Below are positions 24,272 to 34,400 of a DNA stretch of 64,000 bases, piece after piece. A program made the translations under genes and the position numbers. The notes under the pieces were generated by a model. That model saw only the letters and a program-made list of their open reading frames with translations, searched no databases and was not told where the DNA came from. Location: the NCBI GenBank assembly GCA_036362985.1, contig JAYGXS010000009.1, positions 16,250,766 through 16,314,765 on the forward strand, read 5' to 3'. The number at the start of each line of letters is the position of its first letter. The stretch's first letter is position 1. The DNA is from Ligula intestinalis. Lineage: Eukaryota; Platyhelminthes; Cestoda; Diphyllobothriidea; Diphyllobothriidae.

Positions 24272-25573
24272 ATGGAAGTAGCAAATATTACCTTCGATAA
24301 TTCTACTAAACTGTCAACGGGGCCAGGAATCCAACCGCGGACGCCTCTGGTGCAAGTAGAACGGCTGGACGATGGGGCTATAGAAGAGTACAGTAGTGAG
24401 GATCAAATTAGATTATCAACTACAAAAGAGCGGTCTCGAAGTTTACTGAAAAGTCCTCCCGGCAAACGGACGAAAAGTCTCAGAAGTTTAAGAGGTGCAA
24501 CTTATAAAGATGAGGCTTGCACATCCTGTCTTACGCTTCTGCACAAATTTGCAGACCACGATAAGGAGCTCCATGATCTGAAAATGGAGATGGAGGAATT
24601 GAAGAAATCTCTTCGCTTCCTCCTTAAAAAGGACAACATTATCGTACCTGAAGTTGAGAATAGCCAGCAGAGAAGAGTATTTGCAGAATCTCGGGGCGGA
24701 GCATCCACTGAGAAAGATGAACAGACACCGGCAAACCAAGCGGCGAAATTGGTAGCTTCCAACTCAAATCCTCTCGATACTGCGCGAAACAAAACACCCA
24801 CCAAACAACACGCTTCAATCGGAGAAGGAGATTGTACAACTCCACTTTCTTGTGAAGTCGGTTCGGGCACAGAAAGCCAGCATAAAAAAGAAAGTGGGTA
24901 TGCTAAGGCTGCATACAGATCACTGAAAAAAAGCACAAATGCGGAAGGGGGGCAGCACGAAGACAGCTCTGAACAAAGCCATCCCGGCTTCCAAAAGAAG
25001 CCTATCTCTGGTGATGGTAAGGAAAACCCAAAGTCACAAGCCATTCCTATCGATACCTCGGGGTCTTCCGATGGCAGTAGGGCTGGAAATATATCAAGGG
25101 TCTCCCTTGACCACCGAAACTGCATAGTCGTTCAAGGCCTACCTGAATCAGACGGAACTACTCCGAAGGAAAGGACGGATGCGGACGTCGAAAAGTTTCG
25201 GGCCCTCTTAAAAGACATTCTCAGACAGCGAGAGACAGTAGGAGTTTGTGGAGCTTTCAGGATAGGCAAACAGGTTACTGAAAAGTCGGAAACTGTCCGA
25301 CCTCGACCTCTCAGGATAGTCTTGGATAACAAAGAACAGGTGAACTTGGTTCTGTCCCGGAAGACAGCTCTCCGCCATTCACATAAGACGGTGTTTTTTC
25401 AGCCGGACTACTCTTCATCAGAACGTCTGAAACGCCGAGAATTGGTGGCGGAACTACGGGGGAGAGAGAGAGCTGGAGAGAGCAATCTGGCCATTTTCAG
25501 GGACCAAATAATACAGAAAACTACCATAGTGCTGTGGAAGCAGTCAATCCTGATGACGGCTGTGGTCCAGTAG
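24272..25573 (+). CDS. LINE ORF1 protein (nucleic-acid chaperone type), intact
   Basis: A 433-codon uninterrupted frame. ORF1 proteins of this class bind the element's RNA and act as chaperones during target-primed reverse transcription. The N-terminal 85 residues are polar. A short heptad-rich coiled coil follows (LLHKFADHDKELHDLKMEME, residues about 91-120), then a long Ser/Lys/Gly-rich linker. Then comes a folded region starting at NCIVVQGLPESDG with ALLKDILRQRETVGVCGAFR, RPRPLRIVLDNKEQVNLVL and a basic C-terminus. That is the RRM-like plus C-terminal domain layout of L1/CR1-type ORF1. The last 40 nt overlap the start of ORF2. The open frame suggests relatively recent activity. Confidence 0.75.
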   Translation: MEVANITFDNSTKLSTGPGIQPRTPLVQVERLDDGAIEEYSSEDQIRLSTTKERSRSLLKSPPGKRTKSLRSLRGATYKDEACTSCLTLLHKFADHDKELHDLKMEMEELKKSLRFLLKKDNIIVPEVENSQQRRVFAESRGGASTEKDEQTPANQAAKLVASNSNPLDTARNKTPTKQHASIGEGDCTTPLSCEVGSGTESQHKKESGYAKAAYRSLKKSTNAEGGQHEDSSEQSHPGFQKKPISGDGKENPKSQAIPIDTSGSSDGSRAGNISRVSLDHRNCIVVQGLPESDGTTPKERTDADVEKFRALLKDILRQRETVGVCGAFRIGKQVTEKSETVRPRPLRIVLDNKEQVNLVLSRKTALRHSHKTVFFQPDYSSSERLKRRELVAELRGRERAGESNLAIFRDQIIQKTTIVLWKQSILMTAVVQ

Positions 25574-27834
25574 TACTGGCAAACTCGCGCCCAAACGCAT
25601 TGGACACTGCAGAGTCTCGCCGGCTGAAATTTCTATATACTAACGCCCAGAGTTTATTCTCGAAGTTTGATGAACTTCACATACAGGTAGCCGATGGGTC
25701 CCCTGATGTTATAGCAATTACAGAAACCTGGCTGTCACAAAGCATCAGTGATTCAGAAGTGGTGCTATGCGGATACCAACTATTTAGACGAGACCGAGTG
25801 GAGCGCCAGGGTGGAGGTGTTGCTATGTATGTAAAGAACGAATTAAGTATGTGCGAGAAGCCTGAAAGGATTACTCATGGTATAGAGGCTATTTGGCTGA
25901 CAATTAAGGCACGGGGGTCGCAGCCCCTGGAAGCCGTGACTGTCTACCGACCACCGCGAATAAACAGTGATGCAGATGCGCGTTTACTGGTGTGCATAAA
26001 GGAGATAGGAAGTCGACCTGATGTTGTACTCATAGGTGACTTCAATGCGCCCAGCATATGTTGGAACAATTTGCGGGCCAATTTTTCTAAAAACACCTTT
26101 GGTCACCATCTGCTAAAAACAACACTTGAGGCCCTTTTCACACAACACGTCCTAGTTTCAACTAGAGCACGTGGAGGGCAACAAGCAAGTTGTTTAGATC
26201 TAGTCTGCACGAAGCATCCCGACACTATAGACGAGGTATGCTGCCTACCTCCACTAGGTCGAAGTGATCATGCCGTACTTTTATGGGATTATGGTCTTTA
26301 CTCGTTACCCCCTACAGTAGACGAGCCAAGTTCGAATATATGGCGAAGTGACTTCTCACAAATGAGAGTAGAGGCATCACAAATAGACTGGGGTCTTTTT
26401 TCTCTGGGGATGTCACTGAGGACTGGAATACATTTAAGGAGTGGTTGTTGCAGCTAATGCGCAGTCATTGTCCACTTTCAGTGCCCAAGGTATCTAGCCG
26501 ACCTCCATGGCTGAACAGAGCTATCAAAAGAGAGATCAATAAAAAAAGAAAGCTTTGGAAGAAGTTTTGCAACACAAGCTGCAACGAAGATTTTGAACAG
26601 TACCAAATCCAGCGGAACAAGGTAAAAAATGGTTTTCAAAGCACGACGGGACTTTGAGAGCGTCGAGCTGTCAATAATCCAAAGTTGCTTTACAGTTATT
26701 TACGGAAAAGCACACGTAACAGGAACCCGATTCCTGTTATGCAAACTGATGATGGTCACGAAATCTCCGACTGTAAAAACAAAGCAGAACATTTTGCTGA
26801 GTTCTTTCAGTCTGTCTTCACCATAGAACCTTCCTTCGTCGCAACTGTTGACGAGGTCGTGGAAACACCAAATATTGGGGATATTTTGTTTGAAGAAGAG
26901 GCGATTTTTCAAGAACTAAAAAGCTTGAAGGAATGTAAATCTCCGGGTCCTGATGAAATTCCTGCCAAATTGCTCAAGGAACTTGCTAGAGAGCTAGCTA
27001 AACCCCTTTCACTAGTGTGCCAGAAATCGTTTGATACTGGAATACTTCCTCCGGACTGGAAATTAGCGCATATTACACCGCTTTACAAAAGCGGTGGTCG
27101 TGCATCTGCGAATAACTACAGACCCATGAGTCAGACCTCCATATGCTGCAAAGTAATGGAGAAGATCATCAAGAAGCAATTGATGATATATTGTGAAACT
27201 CACAATATATTGTCGAATGCGCAATTTGGATTCCGTAGGGGAAGGTTTATGTGTAACAAACTTGCTTTATACGATGCAAAGCTGGACAAGGGCAATTGAT
27301 GCAAAAGAAACTGTACATGCAGCCTGCATTGATTTCCGGAAGGCCTTTGACAGTGTTCCACACCAACGTCTCCTGCATAAGTTGAGACTGATGGGTATCG
27401 GAGGCAGACATTTTACGTGGATTGAGAATTTCCTATCTGTTCGTTCCCAAACGGTGTGTGTAGGACGACAACAATCAAGGCCGACAGTCATCGAGAGTGG
27501 AGTCCCTCAAGGTTCAGTACTCGGACCCACCCTCTTTCTCTTGTTCGTTAATGACTGTGTACAGGAATTGGACTGTGAGTGCGCCATGTTTACAGATGAT
27601 GTAAAAATATGGAGGGTCATCAGGTGTGCTGCCGATGAAGATAACTTCCAGGAAAATCTTTGTCGATTAAACGAGTGGTCGCATAGATGGCTGCTGTCCT
27701 TCAATTCTAACAAATGCACTCTGCTGCGCCTGGGAAATCGAAATGCGGTGCCTTATGCGCGACCCTACCATCTGAACGGAATCCCTCTGCAAGAAACAGA
27801 AATACAGAAGGATCTCGGCATCTTGATGACAGAC
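25534..27834 (+). pseudogene. LINE ORF2 (endonuclease plus reverse transcriptase), frameshifted
   Basis: The first 307 codons (25534-26457) are open and contain the complete endonuclease: FLYTNAQSLFSKFDELH, AITETWL, GGGVAMYV, VYRPPR, IGDFNAPSICWNN and GRSDHAVLLWD, so the catalytic Asp/His set is kept. Frameshifts near 26445, 26660 and 27270 then break the frame. RT blocks follow in order: SPGPDEIPAKLLKEL, WKLAHITPLYKSGG, NNYRPMS, DFRKAFDSVPHQRL, SGVPQGSVLGPTLF, and the catalytic box MFTDDVKIW, with FTDD in place of the more usual YADD or FADD. The C-terminus is lost in the assembly gap. ORF1 and ORF2 overlap by 40 nt. Confidence 0.85.
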
Positions 27835-27934
27835 NNNNNNNNNNNNNNNNNNNNNNNNNNNNNNNNNNNNNNNNNNNNNNNNNNNNNNNNNNNNNNNNNN
27901 NNNNNNNNNNNNNNNNNNNNNNNNNNNNNNNNNN
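27835..27934. other. Assembly gap (100 N)
   Basis: One hundred undetermined bases lie inside LINE element B, immediately before a long inverted repeat. The length is a round number and may not reflect the true distance. The hairpin next to it is a likely reason for assembly failure. Confidence 0.99.
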
Positions 27935-27943
27935 ATCAGAGTT

Positions 27944-27997
27944 TTATTTTTCTGAGCTTTCGAGCTCTTGCGGGAGTCCATCGTCAGAGATAAAACC
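27944..27997 (-). ncRNA. Hammerhead-ribozyme-like motif, best core (palindrome left arm)
   Basis: On the minus strand CTGACGA (27981-27987) fits the CUGANGA box. A stem-II-like GGACTC...GAGCTC hairpin follows, then GAAAGCTC (27954-27961). The latter reads as GAAA plus a two-base-pair stem III (A-U and G-C) plus the cleavage-site C. Outer strands TTTTATCT and AGAAAAATAAAA can form a stem I with an internal loop. One extra base lies between the CUGANGA box and stem II, and stem II has one mismatch, so activity is uncertain. Confidence 0.45.
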
Positions 27998-28181
27998 GTC
28001 AACGAAAGCAGGCAACATATATAGGGGGAAGGGGGGCCAATTGACCGTCAACGAAAGCGGTCAGTTAATTAACAGTTAATTAACCCCCCCCCTTCCCCTG
28101 TTAATTTTGACTGCTTTCGTTGACGGTTACTTGGCCCCCCTTCCCCCTATATATGTTGCCTGCTTTCGTTGACGGTTATAT

Positions 28182-28226
28182 CTATGACGATGGACTCCCG
28201 CAAGAGCTCGAAAGCTCAGAAAAATA
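28182..28226 (+). ncRNA. Hammerhead-like motif, decayed (palindrome right arm)
   Basis: This is the mirror copy of the left-arm motif. ATGACGATGGACTCC replaces CTGACGATGGACTCC, so the first base of the CUGANGA box is changed. The GAAAGCTC part and the stem II hairpin are kept. It is probably inactive. Confidence 0.35.
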
Positions 28227-28359
28227 AAACTCCGATTCCACTGATCGAACCTTCTTCTTCTCAGTCTGTTGCGTTTTAATTCTTTTGCGATTTTTGGATA
28301 TGAATATAGAGCTCAATGGGGAAAGCGTTCTTCCTTTAATTAAGTGAATTAAAGCAACT

Positions 28360-29805
28360 AAGACGGTCATCACCTGTATCAGAAACAGAATGAGACCCAG
28401 TGGAAATGGTTTTTCCATTCCGATTTGGCATTTCCAAGAAAAACACGTTATCAACTGCCCGGAAGAAAGTGTGTCACCAACTTGAGTAAATTACCAGTCA
28501 CACATAGGATACAGAATCGCTAACCAGGGTCTGGTGCAGAGGCATATTATTAAGCAGAGTTCTGGCACTTGATATAATGCTTAAAGGAAGTACACAATTG
28601 GGCTCGGAGGCGGTGCAGTTAGACTTTCCGAATGACTGCCTTCTGCCAAAGAAATGTTTTTTTTGACTTCAACTATTTGTTCATGCCTGATTTTGAGATC
28701 TGCCTCGCCAAATCCATGTCGAAAATTCCTAGGGAAAGTACGATCGGCCTTTGTGTCTGAACCGATCAAAGAAATACCTTATGAATCAAAAAGTACTTTT
28801 GACGTTGATAAAGAAAAACGCAATCGGGGCCCCTTTATTATCTGAAAGACAACCATTGAAACAAGTTAACGGGTAAGTCAGATAAGACGAACCTGTTGTT
28901 TAATTTATTTAAATCAGTGTACACCAACGAGCTGTTTTTTAGCGAAATGCAGCGATATATTTTCCTACCGACAGAAACAATAAACATAGTGTAGTCCGCA
29001 ACAGCCACAGTAAGAAATATTCTGAGACAGCTACAGTTCAGTTAAGCACCCTGCTTGGATGGCATATCAGCGAAAGGTTAAGGTTTTCTCTTGTTATTGA
29101 TAATAAAATCAACTTCCGCTCTTCCAGTAGGTCAGATTTCCGCCTATATAAACACTCAATTGATCATGTTAACCGATGGGGGTTGCTACAATAGTTTTGT
29201 AGGTATATTGCCTTCCCTTATCACCCTTTTTAGAATTTCTGCAAACTTTACCCATATGCTTAGTTGAGGAAAACTATAAAAGGCGCCTTGAACTTTTTTC
29301 TAATGGCGTAGTTTTCACGCACCTATACGGTTCCTTGTTTCCCCTAACCTTTCTTTCCTCTTTAAGTACGAATTACATAAGTAACTTGCGCGAGAAAACG
29401 TTCGCCATTTGGCGGCCTCACGAGCAAACCTAACCAAGATTAGTTTTCCATAAAAGGACTAAAATTTATTTCGAAAATTCGTCTTGTTTCTGCCTGTATT
29501 TTCTAGTCTATTGAATGCAAAAACGAAAATAGGGACGCAAATATCCTCCACCTCTACATGTGGAAAGAGAGCCGCTAAATCTGTAACACTCATCAAGGAA
29601 ATTCGCCGCTCAATATCGCCGTAATAATCTTCACCCCCTGTTTTCCTAAACTGCCTCAGCAAACATCTGAAACAAAGATTCCTGCCAGAAAGCTAGTGTG
29701 GTTTTCTTTGAGATCGCGGTTCCATTGACATGAACTTCGTAACGATACAGCTACTTAAGAAGTGTAAGTAGATGCTTACCCACCTTGATGGACCTAGCAA
29801 ACGCC
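28360..29805. other. Unassigned sequence
   Basis: No LINE motif, terminal repeat or credible exon was recognised. The longest minus-strand frame (29459-29662) does not resemble a domain I know. Confidence 0.5.
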
Positions 29806-29811
29806 TTTAAA

Positions 29812-31240
29812 CGGTGAACAGCGAGGCACTGTGGGAAATAATGCAGAAATTCGTCTGCTCTGAGCACTTCATCCAGATGGAACGTTGGCTCCGCGATGCG
29901 ATGATGGTGCCTGTCGCTGACAACCAGACGGTACCCAGTCTTCGCAGTGATCAACGGAATACAGCAAGGCTCTCCTCACGCCTCTACTACGCAATCTCAT
30001 ACTCCCTGCCATGCTGATGGACGCCTACCGCGACGAACGTCCCAGGATCCGCATCACCTACAAAACTGATGGAAACTGCATTAGACGTAAGCAAGACCCA
30101 ACGCCCATCTCCTCAGCCACAACAAATAGGACATACGAAGGAGCAGGGTATTATTCGCGGCTTACCACCAACACGGAAAAACTGGTAGCTGTGCATCAAT
30201 TCGCCCAGTGTTGAGTACAATGCTCCACGGAACAATATCAACATCACCGAACTCAAAACTGTGTACAACTTCACCGATTTCGGTAGCACGCAATCTCACG
30301 ATCACCGGAACTGACAACTCGATTTCTCACCGAAGTTTGTTCGTCAACCAGGATTTGGCCAGCTTAAAGCCTCAATCTGGCCTCCAGCTATCCACCAAAC
30401 GGTAGAGGTACGAGGTCGTCTTTCTCGCTATGTATTGTACGGAGTAGAGACCAGCGTCTACGCCAACCGAGCTCGGAACCTGAATGATTTCCATCCCAGC
30501 TGCCTCAGCGAATACTGAAGATGAGCTGGCAGGGCAGGATCTCGCATATGGAGGTGCTGGAGAGAACGGGAATATTCAACATTGACGCCATGCTATGACA
30601 ACTGTAGTTTAGATGCAGGAGCCACTTGGTGTGGATCGATTACCAAGGAGTACTCAAGTGGCTATTCTACGCTGATGGTGCGGTGGGTGCACGCCGACAT
30701 GAGAGAAAAGAGATGCGCTGCAAGGACACCCCGAAGTGCTCGTAAAGCGCCTGCAGATAAACACTACGATCTGGGAGGAACGCACGCAATATTGAATGGT
30801 GAAAACCGGCACGACTTCCTACGAAACTGGTCGCATCGCCACCGCCAAAAGGACGGCCCACACGTCACAAACGCGAAGCCCAAACCTTACCAATTTGCCC
30901 CCACTGTCAACTCAGCTTCCGCGCACGCCTCGGTCGACCATCTCCGTACGTCATGCGCATCATTCCGGAAAAATACAATTCTAATGCGTCAAATACTTCA
31001 ATCGTCCCTCTTGTCTCCAACACCTGGACGACGACCGCCTTTTTCACCCGATGCCCTCACCTACCAACACAGTGCTCACAACGCTGATAACCACGGACGG
31101 CACAACCAAAACTTTCTATACAGTCTCCAACGCGCCACCTCCCGCAACGCCTCCGAGATCCCATTTTCTGCCCTTACAAAACAGCCTCTGAATCTTATCT
31201 CGCAAAATTTACGAGAAGACGGTTAGGACACAAGATATTA
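29812..31240 (+). mobile_element. RTE-type LINE with C-terminal zinc finger, decayed 3' part
   Basis: Readable fragments in order are ALWEIMQKFVCSEHF near 29822, then a deletion over the RT signature, then MLMDAYRDERPRIRI (about 30011) and NTEKLVAVHQ (about 30172). They continue with SRYVLYGVETSVYANRARNL (about 30428), LEVLERTGIFNID-like text near 30560 and KRCAARTPRSARKA (about 30715). The C-terminus carries a CPHCQ...HLRTSC-type zinc finger (about 30897-30955). These are the landmarks of a LINE family common in tapeworm genomes. Stops and frameshifts are frequent. The tail (GTAAGTAAAAAA) ends only a few bases from the NDC80 stop codon, which is on the opposite strand. Confidence 0.75.
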
Positions 31241-31264
31241 ATTTTTTAAATAGTAAGTAAAAAA

Positions 31265-31429
31265 TCAGTATAAACTCTCAAAGTTAAAATTCGCTTCCTT
31301 TGTAATCTCCTTTGCAAGGTCTGCAACTTGCTTATTGAACTCCTCGTCAGCCGCACGAATGTCGCCAATGATAGAATCCCAGGCGTTAGAACGGGCCTGT
31401 GCATCACGAATTTTGGCCTCCAGATGCAA
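31265..31429 (-). CDS. NDC80: NDC80 exon 12 (terminal exon)
   Basis: It encodes LHLEAKIRDAQARSNAWDSI through NFNFESLY and then TGA at 31267-31265. The C-terminal coiled coil normally contacts the SPC24/SPC25 half of the complex. No AATAAA is seen in the roughly 30 bp before the neighbouring LINE begins. Confidence 0.88.
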   Translation of the reverse strand: MHLEAKIRDAQARSNAWDSIIGDIRAADEEFNKQVADLAKEITKEANFNFESLY

Positions 31430-34400
31430 CTGTTGATGACAGGGTAGAAAGGCACAAAATGAGTAAGTCGACAATAGGCGAGACAAAAAGAGGACAAATG
31501 GACAGGAAAATTGCGACGATGGGAACACGAAAACGCTGAGCAAACTACATAGGGGTGCAAGAACCTATATACATAAAACAATGGGCTGTCATCTGACGCC
31601 CTTCTGAGAGTTTTATTAGGATGGAATATAAGCATACGGCATACAAATTCGTGGCTTCATAACATAACAGAGGCCAGTTTTTCCCTTTTCTTACAGGCAC
31701 GTACAGTGCAACCTGCTCTAGACATTCCGGATAATCCGGGGCTATTGGTCCTCCCTCAAACTTGAGGATTTCTTCGGGATAGCCAACACAACTCACCTGC
31801 GTGGCCATTCTTACAAGGTCACATACGAACGCACTCGATTGGACCTCCGAAGGTTTTGCTTCAGCCAACGAGTTGGCCGACTTTGGAACTTGCTACCAAG
31901 CGAGACGGTTTCCGCTGACACCATTGTGGAGTTAAAACAAGACTTAATGCCATTTTATTTGACAAAGGGCGACATTCACAACACGAGTTCTTATTGCCAG
32001 CATTGTAAAAAAAAGATTTCTGACTCTGGACTGTTTCCATACTGTTCCGCGACAATTCATTCGAAAGTGTTTCATTGCACCATATGTCTTGCTACAACTT
32101 CATATTGACTGTAACAATGATATGGTTTACTGTACATTAATAGGATCCTCAAGGGCATTCCTTGCGAGTAACCCTTTAAATATACATATACATACAATAT
32201 TGTGACGCCAAACTTGACGGTCAAACAGACTTCAATCAAGTAAAAAACTTCACGACCGACAAGCAGTGAAGTCTCTGCCGATGTTACATATAGTAGAGGT
32301 TGTGTGCATGTGACGCCCACTCTAGCACTTAGTGAAGACAAACGGTCGAGAACACTTCGTTCTCGCAAACAATATTATCAGCAATTGCTATAGGTGCGAT
32401 GTTTAGGCAGCTCCGTACCTTGAAGCTCAGTGCAACAAAACACATGCCACCGGGGGCGGTAACGGCCTTTGTTCTAACGGTGCATACAAATTGCCGTCAA
32501 AATCATCCTAAATGAATGAACGCGACAGATACATCATACGTGCTGAAATAAGATAACAAGGAAACTTAAATTTTTCCACCGATGTGGTGATAAGTACTTC
32601 GTTAATCTAGCTACTGGCTACCCGCCACGTTCACAGCCGGCAAACGGAACAGGCAAATGTGCGCGAAAAGAAAACGAAAATAACATGCTACTTGTGGCAT
32701 TTCAGTAGAACATTTTGCTCAATTATTTTGCGTGCACATGTCAAAACAAGCCTCTGGTGAAGTGAAGTAAATTGCGCGAGTTAAACACTACGTGGTGGCT
32801 ACGAGTCCTCTATTCAACCAGGCTTTGTCTAGAAGGAGGCAACAAGCGGAATGTATCCACACAGCTGGCTGTCTATATAAATCCATTTGCACAAAGAGGC
32901 AGGGCAGAACTGGTAACATACCACAAAGTCTCTGAGGAAAGTTTCTGTGTCACGCACCGCAATCGCGGCTGACTCCTCCGCCTTCTTGTTTAACTGGGCG
33001 TAGTATTTTTGGCCAGACTGCGAGTGAACAAAAGACAAATAAACAAGTTATTATTGCTCAAATAGGCACTTCTAGTGACGAAATCCTCCTTTCAGTGCGG
33101 ATGGAGCGCATAACCAGCGTTTGCAAGGTAGACAACCGCTCGAGCACTGGAACAATTTGCTTATTATCATGAGCTTTAAACTAATGTAGGACTCTATCCT
33201 CGGAGGTGATAGCGGTCATCGAAAATAGCTTAACTTACAGTCAATCAATTATTAATGACAGCAGTCCCGAGGTGACCGCGCTGGGCTCTAGTTGTCGGCG
33301 CCAGATCGATACATCGATTGATTAAGTTGCTAATCGGGGGCCTAGGCTGACATCCCGTCTAGACTCGTCTTGCTTCCGACGCGGACTATGAATTCAACTT
33401 GGCAGCCACCAAGATTATCGCCCACACAAGCTGACGCCTGGACCCTGAATAGCAACTCGATATGTTTGGTGCCGACTATCAAGACTTGATATAATCAGAA
33501 GACGAAGATGCGATCACTGGAACAAGAGTTTTATTTGCCTGACGTTTCGGATTCCGTCGGAAATCCTTAGTCATAGGTAATCGTAAACAGGTCTGAGACA
33601 CGCGCAGGATTTCTTGTTTCGCAGCTGCATGAAGAGGTTTGCTCCAGTGAAATTGATAGTTCAGAAGTTGTCTAGCATTGGTAATGAAAAGCCAAACTAA
33701 TTTATAAAGTTGCCAACAAAGGTCACGGACAGTTTTTTAGTTACTCACTATTTGTGACTGTGGTAGAGAAAGAAAAAGCAATGAAAAAGTAGAGCGTGTA
33801 AAACTAGAAAATAACAGGAACAATCATTTAAATAACCCAATGCTTGGCAACAAAAAGCGCGCGATAATTAAAATCAGAAATGCAACCAACGGGAAACAAG
33901 AACTCGGCGAATCGGGCAAGTGTGCAAAGATATGATTTTTCCAATTTCGGGCCGCAAAGCAACCGCATGTCACTAATAGAACTAGAACTAAACTGAACAC
34001 TAATATAAAGCTAAGAAAACTATATCATAAACTAACAAGCAAATTGAAACGTTAAATCTAACTAAACTAAACACAAAGTGGCGTACAAAAGTGGTCGCGA
34101 GCCAGTTAATATTGCCGTGGGGAATTAATGTGGATGAGCTGTGTCGTATCTTGTGTTGAGAAACAGCCAACGCCAAAGTAGCTATATAAAGCATGTCTAC
34201 TACTACGAAATAAGTAGGCATTTAAACGAACGAAGAGTAGAAAGCCAAAAACGAGAATGACCACACAAACAGTACTACTCACCTCGTATTCTTCGATATC
34301 TTTCGCGAGAACTTCGCACTGCACCTGTCTGGCTTGTAACGTCTTCTTTGCCTCGGAAATCGCGACCTCAGTTGCCGATACCCACTTCTCGAGCTCGGCT

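Larger units (their letters stand above)
27935..28250. repeat. Long inverted repeat of Penelope-type terminal sequences
   Basis: The left arm (27935-28062) and right arm (about 28100-28240) are imperfect reverse complements. Landmarks from outside inwards are AGAGTTTTATTTTTCTGAGC, CTCTTGCGGGAGTCCATCGT, AACCGTCAACGAAAGCAGGC and ATATATAGGGGGAAGGGG, each mirrored on the right. The spacer holds a poly-C run at 28084-28092. The outer ends carry hammerhead-like cores, as in the Penelope-type termini at 33.5, 38.95 and 52.95 kb. It interrupts LINE element B just before its 3' tail. Confidence 0.8.
24201..28350 (+). mobile_element. CR1-like LINE, nearly full length (element B)
   Basis: The order is 5' leader, intact ORF1 (24272-25573), ORF2 overlapping it from 25534, endonuclease, reverse transcriptase to the assembly gap, a palindromic insertion, and a 3' end. 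That end matches element A's tail (ATGAATATAGAGCTCAATGG near 28300, then TTAATTAAGTGAATTAAAG; element A has the same near 17043). ORF2 is broken by frameshifts near 26445, 26660 and 27270. The good preservation relative to element A implies a younger insertion. The boundaries are approximate, as no target duplication was seen. Confidence 0.8.

Noticed and set aside
24502..25125. A 207-codon minus-strand frame opposite LINE ORF1
   Set aside because: It is antisense to a long intact ORF1 with domain structure, and its composition is explained by the opposite frame.
31545..31868. Minus-strand open frame beside NDC80 exon 12
   Set aside because: The opposite strand carries a recognisable LINE C-terminus (FSQRVGRLWNLLP), so this is its antisense shadow.
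33241..33370. Possible tRNA-like or SINE segment with GGTGACCGCGCTGGGCTC
   Set aside because: No B box at the right spacing and no second copy found in the window.
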